A model generated the notes under the pieces. It made no database searches. It was not told where the DNA came from and saw only the letters and a program-made list of their open reading frames with translations. From NCBI GenBank assembly GCA_033391075.1, contig JAWPMV010000002.1:1-64000 (forward strand): DNA of 64,000 nt. The letters are read 5' to 3'. Source of the DNA: Bacteroidia bacterium (GTDB lineage Bacteria; Bacteroidota; Bacteroidia; J057). Shown here in pieces: positions 18,013-25,790 of this stretch; the first letter of the stretch is position 1, and every line of letters starts with the position of its first letter. A program made the translations under genes and the position numbers.

Positions 18013-18576
18013 GTGAGTACAGATCAATCGAATATTGAGGCCCTAATCAAAGGATGTAAACTAGGTGATAAAACTTCACAGGAAAGTTTATATAAACTCT
18101 ATTATGGATATGCTATGGGTATAGCTCTGCGATATAGTGGTTCTCGGGAGGAAGCAATGGAAATACTTAATGATGGATTTTTAAAAGTATTTGTTCAGTT
18201 GCAAAAAGGAAGTCAGGTAACTTCATTCAAAGCTTGGTTGAGACGGATTTTGATAAACACTTCGGTCGATCGGTTCAGAAAAGAGAAAAACAAAATAAAA
18301 ACAGTTGAAATTGTGTATGCTTCATCTAATAAGGATTCATATTCAATTTTAGATTATCTTTCAGAACAGGAAATCATTAATTTTATCCAACGACTTAGTC
18401 CAGGATATCGAATTGTATTCAATTTATTTGTATTGGAAGGATATTCTCATAAAGAAATATCTAAGAAGCTCGGTATTGCAGTAAGTACCTCTAAAGCTAA
18501 CTTGAGTAAGGCTAAAGCAAGTCTGAGGAAACTTCTCCCCCAGCTAGCCCCAGAAAGATTTGAACAATATGGATGA
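18013..18576 (+). CDS. ECF RNA polymerase sigma factor, copy 1
   Basis: 187-aa sigma-70 family ECF factor. Region 2 (about 12-85) includes LYKLYYGYAMGIALRYSG, REEAMEILNDGFLKVF and FKAWLRRILINTSVDRFRK. Region 4 (about 120-175) includes LSPGYRIVFNLFVLEGYSHKEISKKLG and STSKANLSKAK. The start is GTG at 18013, because the nearest ATG (18011) runs straight into TGA. The 3' end overlaps the next gene (GGATGA), so sigma factor and downstream membrane protein are translationally coupled. This is the usual arrangement of sigma and anti-sigma. Its closest relative here is the sigma factor at 40367, which has the same layout and coupling. Confidence 0.93.
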   Translation: MSTDQSNIEALIKGCKLGDKTSQESLYKLYYGYAMGIALRYSGSREEAMEILNDGFLKVFVQLQKGSQVTSFKAWLRRILINTSVDRFRKEKNKIKTVEIVYASSNKDSYSILDYLSEQEIINFIQRLSPGYRIVFNLFVLEGYSHKEISKKLGIAVSTSKANLSKAKASLRKLLPQLAPERFEQYG

Positions 18577-19888
18577 ACAAAATATAGAGAGTAGGCTCCG
18601 AGATAGATTTGAGGTTTATGAAGATCCTACCTATGATGAGGAAAACTGGGAAAAATTATCCCGTACACTTGGCACATTGTCAGACGCACCCAAGAGCCCT
18701 TTTTATTTTTCACCCAATATGTTAAAGATGGGTGTTGCTCTGCTTCTTTTTTCTAATCTGATTCTTATTGGCTTTCTGTTAAAACAAAACAAGCAAATCG
18801 AAGATTTAGTAGCGGTTCAAAGTAATACAAACGGGAATCATACACCTACTCTGAAGAATGAAGACTCCGCTTCAGCTAAATCTTCAAATGAGATTGTCAA
18901 GAACGATGACCGTGAAAATAAAGAAGAGAATCTAGATTTAAATGTCCATTTACCTGGACCATTAGTTCATAAAGAACCAGTTGATGGTAACGAAAAAAAT
19001 AAATTAGAAGGAGTTATAAACGAACCAAAAATTGGGAATAGCTTAAAAAATGAAGATGCTGTGGTTATATCTGAAACTCAATCTGGAGGCCAGAGCTTGA
19101 TTTCAAATAATGATGCGTACCTTCCGGGTTCCATATTGGATTTGGTTTCTTCGAATATCCTTAATACAGTGGAACTTCAAAACCCTCTTAATGCCTCTTT
19201 TCTCGTATCTACTTTCCATATGGATAATAAGGGTCAATCCCAATTTCTAAAAAACGATAAGAAAAAGTTTGTCGAAATTCTAAGACCTGGAATCTTTGTT
19301 GGCTTACCGCGAATAAGCACTGATATAAGTAAAGCAGAACCTGGTTATGAATTCGGCTTAGATTTAGAAATAGCATTATCAGATAGGTTCCATCTCTATA
19401 CAGGAACAACCCATGTCTTTCTTTCTTATAAGATAGATGACCATGGACGTCCAGAAGAGCTTAACGAACTATTAAGCACGTATCCTGCTATTTCAGAAGA
19501 TCAATCAATCAGAAATTTACACGAGATTTTTGCAGATGCGCGAACTTTGGAATTTCCTATAGGGGTTCGTTATGAATTGAATAAGGGAGAACATTTGCAA
19601 CCATTCATCGATGGAGGTATCTATGGAAAATTGTTTTTAAAACAATTCTTTGAATACGAATACTCTATATCGGAAGATCGGTTTATTAAAGAAACTGAGA
19701 TCCGGAATAACAACTTCAATTTTGGGGGAATTTACACGTCTATTGGCAGTCGATTCAGGCTTACGAATAAATCTATGGCTGAGTTAAGTCTATTCTACAG
19801 GCAGGACTTGATTCCACAAGGTTCTGAGGGGCGAAAATTTTCGTTTTGGGGGATTAAAGGAGCTGTTCGCCTGGTTCCTTCCAGATAA
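18569..19888 (+). CDS. Candidate dual-membrane anti-sigma protein with C-terminal beta-barrel, copy 1
   Basis: 439 aa from the ATG at 18569; the TTG 9 bp upstream is also in frame. It has four parts. First is a cytoplasmic head of about 45 residues (MDEQNIESRLRDRF) able to meet the coupled sigma factor. Second is one inner-membrane helix (MGVALLLFSNLILIGFLL, about 53-70). Third is a polar, low-complexity periplasmic linker of about 150 residues. Fourth is a C-terminal region of about 210 residues of amphipathic strands starting LRPGIFVGLPRISTD and ending WGIKGAVRLVPSR, which looks like an 8-stranded outer-membrane barrel. The order recalls the dual membrane-spanning anti-sigma (Dma) class described in Bacteroides. 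Function is inferred from order and coupling. Confidence 0.7.
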   Translation: MDEQNIESRLRDRFEVYEDPTYDEENWEKLSRTLGTLSDAPKSPFYFSPNMLKMGVALLLFSNLILIGFLLKQNKQIEDLVAVQSNTNGNHTPTLKNEDSASAKSSNEIVKNDDRENKEENLDLNVHLPGPLVHKEPVDGNEKNKLEGVINEPKIGNSLKNEDAVVISETQSGGQSLISNNDAYLPGSILDLVSSNILNTVELQNPLNASFLVSTFHMDNKGQSQFLKNDKKKFVEILRPGIFVGLPRISTDISKAEPGYEFGLDLEIALSDRFHLYTGTTHVFLSYKIDDHGRPEELNELLSTYPAISEDQSIRNLHEIFADARTLEFPIGVRYELNKGEHLQPFIDGGIYGKLFLKQFFEYEYSISEDRFIKETEIRNNNFNFGGIYTSIGSRFRLTNKSMAELSLFYRQDLIPQGSEGRKFSFWGIKGAVRLVPSR

Positions 19889-19920
19889 ATTTCCTGAAGT
19901 TCGGAGTATTAATATTTGAA

Positions 19921-20661
19921 TTAAGGCAGAGTTGATAACATTAGCAAAGCCATAATAATCATTAAAGAGTTTTCTGTTAGCGTTACCTTTGTCATGGGTA
20001 AGTTGAAAACCGTTCCCAGGCAGGCACATTGAATTTCATTTTTCCGCAGCAAGGCCTGGCTTACTCCTACTGTTCCTATTCCTATAATCACGAGTGTGAT
20101 AATATTTGTCAAAAAAAGGTTCGCTCCCCCCAAATAGGCTATCCCCAAACTTAATTCTATAAATGGATACACAAATGCATATCCCAACCACCGTTTTGCG
20201 ATAGGATCATAGCCAGCGAAAGCATAAGCAAAGCCTTTTATATCCAACAATTTAAAAAAGGAGAATACGAGGAAAAAGCCCCCCATAAAATGTTTCATAG
20301 CTGTTTGGCTATTCCATTCTCCCGCCACAAACTGGCTTAGCCCCACCCCTAAAATCAGGTAGGCAAATATCAGAAACAAGGGAAATAATCTTTTGTAATT
20401 GTTTACTTGAATATCCTCTGATAAAGAAACTGTTTCTGCTATGATAGGCGAATGAAGTTCGCTTATGGTATAATTGCCTGCTTGATCCAGCGCTTTCTGT
20501 AATTTCTCAGTTTTTACATGGGAGTTCATTCCAATCCTGGCTTCACCCCTTGATAAATCTACCCTTACTTCGTTAATCCCAGATATTGCTTCCAAAGCCT
20601 GATGTACATGCTTTACACAACTATTACAGGTCATCCCTGATATCTCATAAGTTTGAATCAT
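19921..20661 (-). CDS. HMA domain fused to MauE/DoxX-like membrane protein
   Basis: 246 aa. Residues 1-66 are a heavy-metal-associated domain with GMTCNSCVKHV (CxxC, metal-binding). After a short linker come four hydrophobic helices (from about 93) of the MauE/DoxX redox-associated type, with a conserved CACLGTVFNLPMTKVTLTEN near the end. The Cys pair in CAC may take part in thiol exchange. Such HMA-MauE fusions occur in Bacteroidetes copper and mercury loci. It is 143 bp downstream of an HMA-AraC regulator on the same strand and probably under its control. Role: copper handling in the inner membrane, by inference. Confidence 0.8.
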   Translation of the reverse strand: MIQTYEISGMTCNSCVKHVHQALEAISGINEVRVDLSRGEARIGMNSHVKTEKLQKALDQAGNYTISELHSPIIAETVSLSEDIQVNNYKRLFPLFLIFAYLILGVGLSQFVAGEWNSQTAMKHFMGGFFLVFSFFKLLDIKGFAYAFAGYDPIAKRWLGYAFVYPFIELSLGIAYLGGANLFLTNIITLVIIGIGTVGVSQALLRKNEIQCACLGTVFNLPMTKVTLTENSLMIIMALLMLSTLP

Positions 20662-20804
20662 GATACTTCTTATTATTTATTACAAATATCCCTGTTGAGG
20701 TTGATATTACCTTTACATTATTTTGGTTAATGTTTCCAAAACCTTGTCTAGGAGGTATCAGGAGTAGGTCTTATTTATACAAAAAGAAGCGGACATACTT
20801 TCAA

Positions 20805-21392
20805 TCAGTTTTTGGGATTTACTTCATCCAATGATTTTCGTCCAGGTTTAATTAGTTTTCTAAAAGCAGATGGGGAAAGACCTGTAATTTTTTTGAATTG
20901 TCCTGATAAATGTGCAGTACTACTATATCCGAGATCAAAGGCGATTTCTCCAATGTTTAGCTCTCCGTAAACCAAAAATTCCTTGACACGCTCAATTTTC
21001 TGGAGTGCAATATATTTTTCTATGGTAATTCCCTCCTTCATAGAAAATAACTTAGTCAAATGATGATAATTTATTCCTAATTCTTTTGATAGGAAATCTG
21101 AAAAATTCTGATACTCGGGCTTTTCCTTTTCATGGTGAATAACTTCAATTACAAGCCTTTTTACCGCTTCTATTGTTTCACTTTGCTTATCTCCAAGCAA
21201 TTCAAATCCACTCTCCTGCAAAGCTTGTTTAATGCAGTTTTCTTCTTCTTTGGTCAACTCTTTTTTTAGGACGACTTTTCCTAATTCAATATGGTCTGGT
21301 TCAAAGCCTAATATTTTCAACTCTTCCTTCACAACTCGGATACAACGCTGGCAAACCATGTTTTTTATCGATAGAACTGTAGGTTGATTCAT
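20805..21392 (-). CDS. AraC-family regulator with N-terminal HMA-like metal-sensing domain
   Basis: 195 aa. The first about 70 residues are HMA-like with a CxxC (NMVCQRCIRVV), a plausible copper-binding input. The C-terminal about 100 residues hold two helix-turn-helix units: LSKELGINYHHLTKLF and the classic GEIAFDLGYSSTAHLSGQFKKITGLSPSAFRK. This compact form is common beside Bacteroidetes copper genes. It probably switches on the flanking HMA-MauE gene and the large cop/cus operon when copper rises. The start ATG (21390-21392) has no competing upstream start. Confidence 0.88.
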   Translation of the reverse strand: MNQPTVLSIKNMVCQRCIRVVKEELKILGFEPDHIELGKVVLKKELTKEEENCIKQALQESGFELLGDKQSETIEAVKRLVIEVIHHEKEKPEYQNFSDFLSKELGINYHHLTKLFSMKEGITIEKYIALQKIERVKEFLVYGELNIGEIAFDLGYSSTAHLSGQFKKITGLSPSAFRKLIKPGRKSLDEVNPKN

Positions 21393-21815
21393 AATTAGTT
21401 AAAGAAAGTTTTTATTGTATACTATTATATATGTTTCACTCAAAAATCGGGATTAATTTCAGGTTATATTTTAAAAGAGTAAAGCCTCACTAAAACAAGC
21501 CTAACCATAAGGTATAAGTCCTTCATTACCAATTATACTAATAAAAATCGCTGAGCATATAAATTGAGCATTTTCGTCTTAAATAGTTGAAATATTATGA
21601 AAGGAAGGCAGCCTCAGAGAGCAATTATACGACTTAGACTTTAATTCATTGTTGTTTAGAATAAGAAGAGCCATGAATAATAGCTCAAACTCATAATGAA
21701 TTTGAAATTATTATTAGTCAATAATGGTGGTGTGAATATTACAGTAGCCATATCCCCTAAGTATTTGGGTCATGAAATGCACATGATTGTAAAATTGAAT
21801 TAATAGCCATAGATT
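21393..21815. other. Intergenic gap upstream of the AraC-type regulator
   Basis: 423 bp of AT-rich sequence. It should contain the promoter of the regulator, but no clear TTTG/TAnnTTTG pair was found. A 35-codon frame from 21696 to about 21803 has no recognisable features. I see nothing else that can be supported. Confidence 0.4.
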
Positions 21816-22070
21816 TTGGAACCTCAACATAAAAAAAATAGAGAAAATCCCTTGAGATCCTTAATGAAGGATAATGTTTTTGAACAGCTTTCCGAATTGA
21901 ACCTGATAGATGCTAATGGGCTTAGAAACTTCGTGATTAGGGAGAAATATAGAAAGCTGAGGTCACAAGAGTTCAAATCAAAGGAAGCATTGGATATCAT
22001 ACACCTTGAGTATAAAAACCTAGCTTACAATACCATTCGGAAGATTATTTTCCGAAAAGTATTAAAATGA
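21816..22070 (+). CDS. Small basic protein, possible helix-turn-helix
   Basis: 84 aa, very rich in Lys, Arg and Leu, almost certainly helical. It opens with a TTG codon (21816); the first in-frame ATG would be at residue 17 (MKDNVFEQLSEL). Its layout, a short polar N-terminus followed by two or three helices (GLRNFVIREKYRKLRS, KSKEALDIIHLEYKNL, NTIRKIIFRK), resembles a small DNA-binding protein of a type seen in Bacteroidetes genomes. I cannot name the family. It stands alone between the regulator and the sialidase-fold lipoprotein. It may be real, but the start codon and lack of neighbours leave doubt. Confidence 0.45.
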   Translation: MEPQHKKNRENPLRSLMKDNVFEQLSELNLIDANGLRNFVIREKYRKLRSQEFKSKEALDIIHLEYKNLAYNTIRKIIFRKVLK

Positions 22071-22140
22071 GAAGGCAATATAATTATTCAATTACACAAA
22101 CTTGGATTATTCAATCTGCCAATTAAAAGTATTTTCTAAA

Positions 22141-22349
22141 TCAAGAAAATCGATTTTTCTTATTCTGTAATTTTTCAAGCAAATATATATTCTCTAGTTC
22201 TATCGTAAATGCATCGGTCTCTTGTCCAAATTTAAATACGGTCTCATAAGCAGCGATCTATCCCTAAACAAATTCATAAGCATACGCCTTAATTGGCTAT
22301 CCTCTACAATTCCAAGTTTAAGACCTCTAAAAAATGTATGCTTAATCAA
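22141..22349 (-). pseudogene. Possible frameshifted gene relic
   Basis: On the minus strand a frame from TTG (22349) reads protein-like text (FFRGLKLGIVEDSQLRRML, then NLFRDRSLLMRPYLNLD) to a TAG at 22200. The next frame goes on in similar style (TDAFTIELENIYLLEKLQNK) to about 22141. This fits a short gene remnant with one frameshift. No family recognised. Confidence 0.25.
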
Positions 22350-22383
22350 TGAATCATTATATTAACTTTTCAAAAATAATCCT

Positions 22384-23586
22384 ATGCGGAAACTTGCTAC
22401 TTATTTTTTCCTTTTGTGTGTACTCGGTTGTGCAGAAAACAAGCCGGACATCAAATTTGTCCCCCTTCATTTTCGTGGAGTTGAAACCCCAGCTCCAAAG
22501 GGTAGTGAATTTCCATATCTTTTTGAAAAAGACGGTAAATTATATATGTCCTGGCTGGAAGAACGCGAAGACAGTAGTTTCCTCAAACTTGCTTTTAGGG
22601 ATGGAGAAAACTGGAGCGAGGTGATGACAGCTGCCAAAGGGACGGACTGGTTTGTCAATTGGGCTGATTTTCCAGAAATACATGTAGGCGCAGATGGCAG
22701 TATGTATATGCATCATTTGGAAAAAACAGGAAATGGGACCTATGCCTATGGGGTAGAAGTTTCTCAAAAAGGCCCCAAAGAGATGCATTTTACGGACTTA
22801 GGGCAGCCATATACGGATACTTCTCAAACCGAGCACGGATTTGTTAGTTTCTTTTCAATAAAAGAAGAAGGTATGGCTATGGTTTGGCTTGATGGAAGAA
22901 AATACACTTCCGGAAAAGAGGAAATGAGCCTTCGCTCAGCAAAAGTAGATCCTTCGGGTAACTTTTATGAAGAAACTCAACTTGATGGGCGAACCTGTGA
23001 TTGCTGTCAAACGGATGCAGCAGCTACCTCGACCGGAGCCATCGTTGTATATCGGGATCGATCCGAAGGGGAAATCCGGGACATATACCGCAGCATATAT
23101 AAGAAAGGAGCATGGTTAGAACCTGCTCCAGTTGCCTCAGACAATTGGGAAATAAATGGTTGCCCTGTAAATGGACCTGCTGTGGCAGCCAAAGGGAACG
23201 AAGTTGCGGTTACATGGTTTACAGTTGCAAATGATACTCCAAAAGTAAAAATTGCCTTTTCTCATGATGGTGGTGAGCATTTTGACTCAGCTATCCGTAT
23301 CGATGCTGGAAATCCTATTGGTAGGGTAGATATTGTCTGGACTAATGAAAGATATGTGTATGTAAGCTGGATGGAGCGAAGCGACGATAAGAAGGCAAAG
23401 ATAATGATGAGGTCAATTTATCCAGGTGGGCCCCTATCAGCACCTCAGGTAGTTGGAGGAATCAGCGGAGAAAGAGCAAGCGGTTTTCCAATCATGATCA
23501 ATCAGTCCGATAAGATTTATCTCGCCTGGACCCAAGATTCCGAAGTGCCTGAAGTGGTTTTGTGGGAGTCTTTTCAGGAGAAGTGA
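22384..23586 (+). CDS. Sialidase-fold (BNR/beta-propeller) lipoprotein
   Basis: 400 aa with a lipoprotein signal (YFFLLCVLGC, Cys about 18). The body is made of repeated beta-sheet blades, including Asp-box-like turns (SHDGGEHFDSA) and the recurring pattern SWLEER / VWLDGR / SWMERS. This is a six-bladed propeller of the exo-alpha-sialidase superfamily. An unusual Cys cluster, GRTCDCCQTDAA (about residues 203-214), plus one later Cys (NGCPVNG) could bind metal, which would fit the copper setting. The catalytic Arg triad of true sialidases is not obvious, so enzyme activity is doubtful. It is convergent with the CopB ATPase gene. Confidence 0.7.
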   Translation: MRKLATYFFLLCVLGCAENKPDIKFVPLHFRGVETPAPKGSEFPYLFEKDGKLYMSWLEEREDSSFLKLAFRDGENWSEVMTAAKGTDWFVNWADFPEIHVGADGSMYMHHLEKTGNGTYAYGVEVSQKGPKEMHFTDLGQPYTDTSQTEHGFVSFFSIKEEGMAMVWLDGRKYTSGKEEMSLRSAKVDPSGNFYEETQLDGRTCDCCQTDAAATSTGAIVVYRDRSEGEIRDIYRSIYKKGAWLEPAPVASDNWEINGCPVNGPAVAAKGNEVAVTWFTVANDTPKVKIAFSHDGGEHFDSAIRIDAGNPIGRVDIVWTNERYVYVSWMERSDDKKAKIMMRSIYPGGPLSAPQVVGGISGERASGFPIMINQSDKIYLAWTQDSEVPEVVLWESFQEK

Positions 23587-23596
23587 AAAGTGTTAA

Positions 23597-23628
23597 AGGT
23601 CCGGCCACGGATAGAGGAGGTCGGACCT
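23597..23628. terminator. Hairpin between convergent genes
   Basis: AGGTCCG (23597-23603) and CGGACCT (23622-23628) form a perfect 7-bp stem 11 bp after the lipoprotein stop. A T-rich run follows on the plus strand about 9 nt later, so this is probably the transcription end of the sialidase-fold gene. Confidence 0.5.
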
Positions 23629-23730
23629 CTATTAAGTTTTAACTGGTAGATATATTTTGGAAATTGTGAGCATCATGTGAATTCACAGCTAATGCATAAT
23701 AACCGTATGATGACAATGCTGCTTAATTTT

Positions 23731-25746
23731 TCATCCTAACTCTTTTTTTAGCAATTGAGCGTTAATAGCTACAATGACAGTACTGAGGCTCATGAAAGCT
23801 GCACCAATAGCTGGGGAAATCATGATCCCCCATTGATAAAGTACACCAGCCGCTAAAGGAATAGCGACCACGTTGTAAGCAGTAGCCCAAATCAGATTTT
23901 GGATCATTTTCTTGTAGGTGGCTTTCCCAAAAAGGATCATGTTGCTTATGTCTTTGGGATTGCTGTTTACTAAGATTATGTCAGCAGTTTCAGCCGCAAC
24001 ATCGGTACCACTGCCAATAGCTACTCCCACATCAGCCTGTGCTAAGGCAGGAGCATCATTCACCCCGTCGCCCGTCATAGCAACAAAAGCACCTTTTTGC
24101 TGGAGTTCCTTAACTTTATCAAGTTTTTGATTGGGTAAGACTTCAGCGAAAAAGTCATCCATGTTTAATTCCTGACTGACCTTTCTCGCGACTGCTTCAT
24201 TATCTCCAGTCAGCATGACTGTTCTGATTTTGTTGTCGTGTAGGGTCTGAATGGCTTCTTGACTTTCCGGGCGTATCTGGTCTGCTAACGATATAAGTCC
24301 TGCTAATTCATCCTCGACCAACACAAAGACAATGGTCTCACTTCCATCATTTTTTGCCACATCAGGTGTAGGAATTCCTTTTTCCTTCAGGTAGCCAGGA
24401 CTAACGACCTTTACATCTTTACCTTCAACACTTGCTTCCACACCTTTGCCGGTAATGGACTGAAAATCCTTGGCTTCCGGAATCTGGATATTCTCTGTTT
24501 GTACTTTCTCCATTATGCCTTCTGCAATAGGATGTTCAGAGTTAGCTTCCAGCGCACTGGCTAAACGGAGAAGCTCTACTTCACCTATGTTTTCTTTTAC
24601 ACTGATGATGCGATTGACCCCAAACTCCCCGGTCGTGAGGGTTCCGGTTTTGTCAAAAACAAGGGTGTCAATCTTTCTTGCATTTTCAAAAGCTGTCCTG
24701 TTGCGGATCAATAGGCCATTCTGGGCAGAAATGGCCGTAGAAATGGCTGTAACCAGTGGGATGGCCAATCCGAGCGCATGCGGACAAGAGATGACCATGA
24801 CTGTTACCATACGTTCCAGGGCAAAGGAAAACTCATGGCCTAATAGTAACCAAACAGTTAAGGTACCAAAACCTACGCTGAGCGAAACAAGGGTCAGCCA
24901 AAAAGCAGCTTTGTCCGCTAGTTTTTGGGTTTTGGATTTCTTCCCCTGGGCTTCTTTGACCATGTTGATGACTTTGGAGAGATAGCCTTCATCACTTGTG
25001 CCTGATACTTCTACTTTCAACGAGCCTTTACCATTGACACTTCCGCCAATCACTTGATCTCCCTTTGACTTGCTGACAGGTTTACTTTCTCCCGTCAGCA
25101 TGCTTTCGTTTAAGCTACTTTCTCCTTCGATAATGATTCCATCGGCAGGGATTTTTTCACCAGGCTTGATCAGGATAACATCTCCTTTTTTGAGATCTGC
25201 TACGGGTACGTCCATGACATGATCTTCATGAACCAGATGGGCTTCGTCCGGCATGAGTTCGGCTAGTTTTTCTAAGGCTTGTGATGCCCCCAAGACTGAT
25301 TGCATCTCGATCCAGTGGCCGACGAGCATAACATCAATGAGGGTAGCAAGTTCCCAGAAGAAGGTTTTTCCTTCCAGACCAAATACCACCGCGGTACTGT
25401 AGCCATAGGCGACCATAATGGCGATGGCGATAAGGGTCATCATGCCGGGAGACTTTCCCTTTAATTCATCTAGCATTCCTTTGAGGAAGGGCCAGCCCCC
25501 GTAGAAAAATATCAAGGATGAAAGGCCGAAAAGAACATATTTATCTCCGGGAAATTCCCATTCCAATCCTACCCAAGTTTGGATCATGGGCGAAAGGAGG
25601 AGAATGGGGAGTGTCAAAAAAAGCGAAACCCAGAACCGTTTTTTGAAATCTTCAATCATCATTTTGTGATGATCGTGATGTTGAGTCTTTTGGGTTTGTC
25701 CTTTATGATTGTGTGACTGATGATGATTTTCATGAGGAGTTTTCAT
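23731..25746 (-). CDS. copB: Copper-translocating P1B-3 ATPase (CopB type)
   Basis: 671-aa ATPase that expels copper (or silver) from the cytoplasm. The N-terminus has a His-rich tail instead of an HMA domain (HENHHQSHNHKGQTQK, QHHDHHK). The metal-site motif in TM6 is CPH (ISCPHALGLAIPL, about 323), the mark of the P1B-3 class. Phosphorylation site DKTGTLTTGE is at about 366, and HP, TGDN and GDGVNDAPAL motifs follow. Length is normal. The stop is convergent with the sialidase-fold gene. The start is 44 bp downstream of the multicopper-oxidase stop, so it is likely the last gene of the long cop/cus operon. Confidence 0.95.
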   Translation of the reverse strand: MKTPHENHHQSHNHKGQTQKTQHHDHHKMMIEDFKKRFWVSLFLTLPILLLSPMIQTWVGLEWEFPGDKYVLFGLSSLIFFYGGWPFLKGMLDELKGKSPGMMTLIAIAIMVAYGYSTAVVFGLEGKTFFWELATLIDVMLVGHWIEMQSVLGASQALEKLAELMPDEAHLVHEDHVMDVPVADLKKGDVILIKPGEKIPADGIIIEGESSLNESMLTGESKPVSKSKGDQVIGGSVNGKGSLKVEVSGTSDEGYLSKVINMVKEAQGKKSKTQKLADKAAFWLTLVSLSVGFGTLTVWLLLGHEFSFALERMVTVMVISCPHALGLAIPLVTAISTAISAQNGLLIRNRTAFENARKIDTLVFDKTGTLTTGEFGVNRIISVKENIGEVELLRLASALEANSEHPIAEGIMEKVQTENIQIPEAKDFQSITGKGVEASVEGKDVKVVSPGYLKEKGIPTPDVAKNDGSETIVFVLVEDELAGLISLADQIRPESQEAIQTLHDNKIRTVMLTGDNEAVARKVSQELNMDDFFAEVLPNQKLDKVKELQQKGAFVAMTGDGVNDAPALAQADVGVAIGSGTDVAAETADIILVNSNPKDISNMILFGKATYKKMIQNLIWATAYNVVAIPLAAGVLYQWGIMISPAIGAAFMSLSTVIVAINAQLLKKELG

Positions 25747-25790
25747 TTTTTTTTAATTATAAGAGTGTTTTAGTCTGTACACGAATCGGG

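Noticed and set aside
22349..22624. 91-codon plus-strand frame overlapping the sialidase-fold gene start
   Set aside because: It overlaps the first 240 bases of a gene with a clear lipoprotein signal and is out of frame with it.
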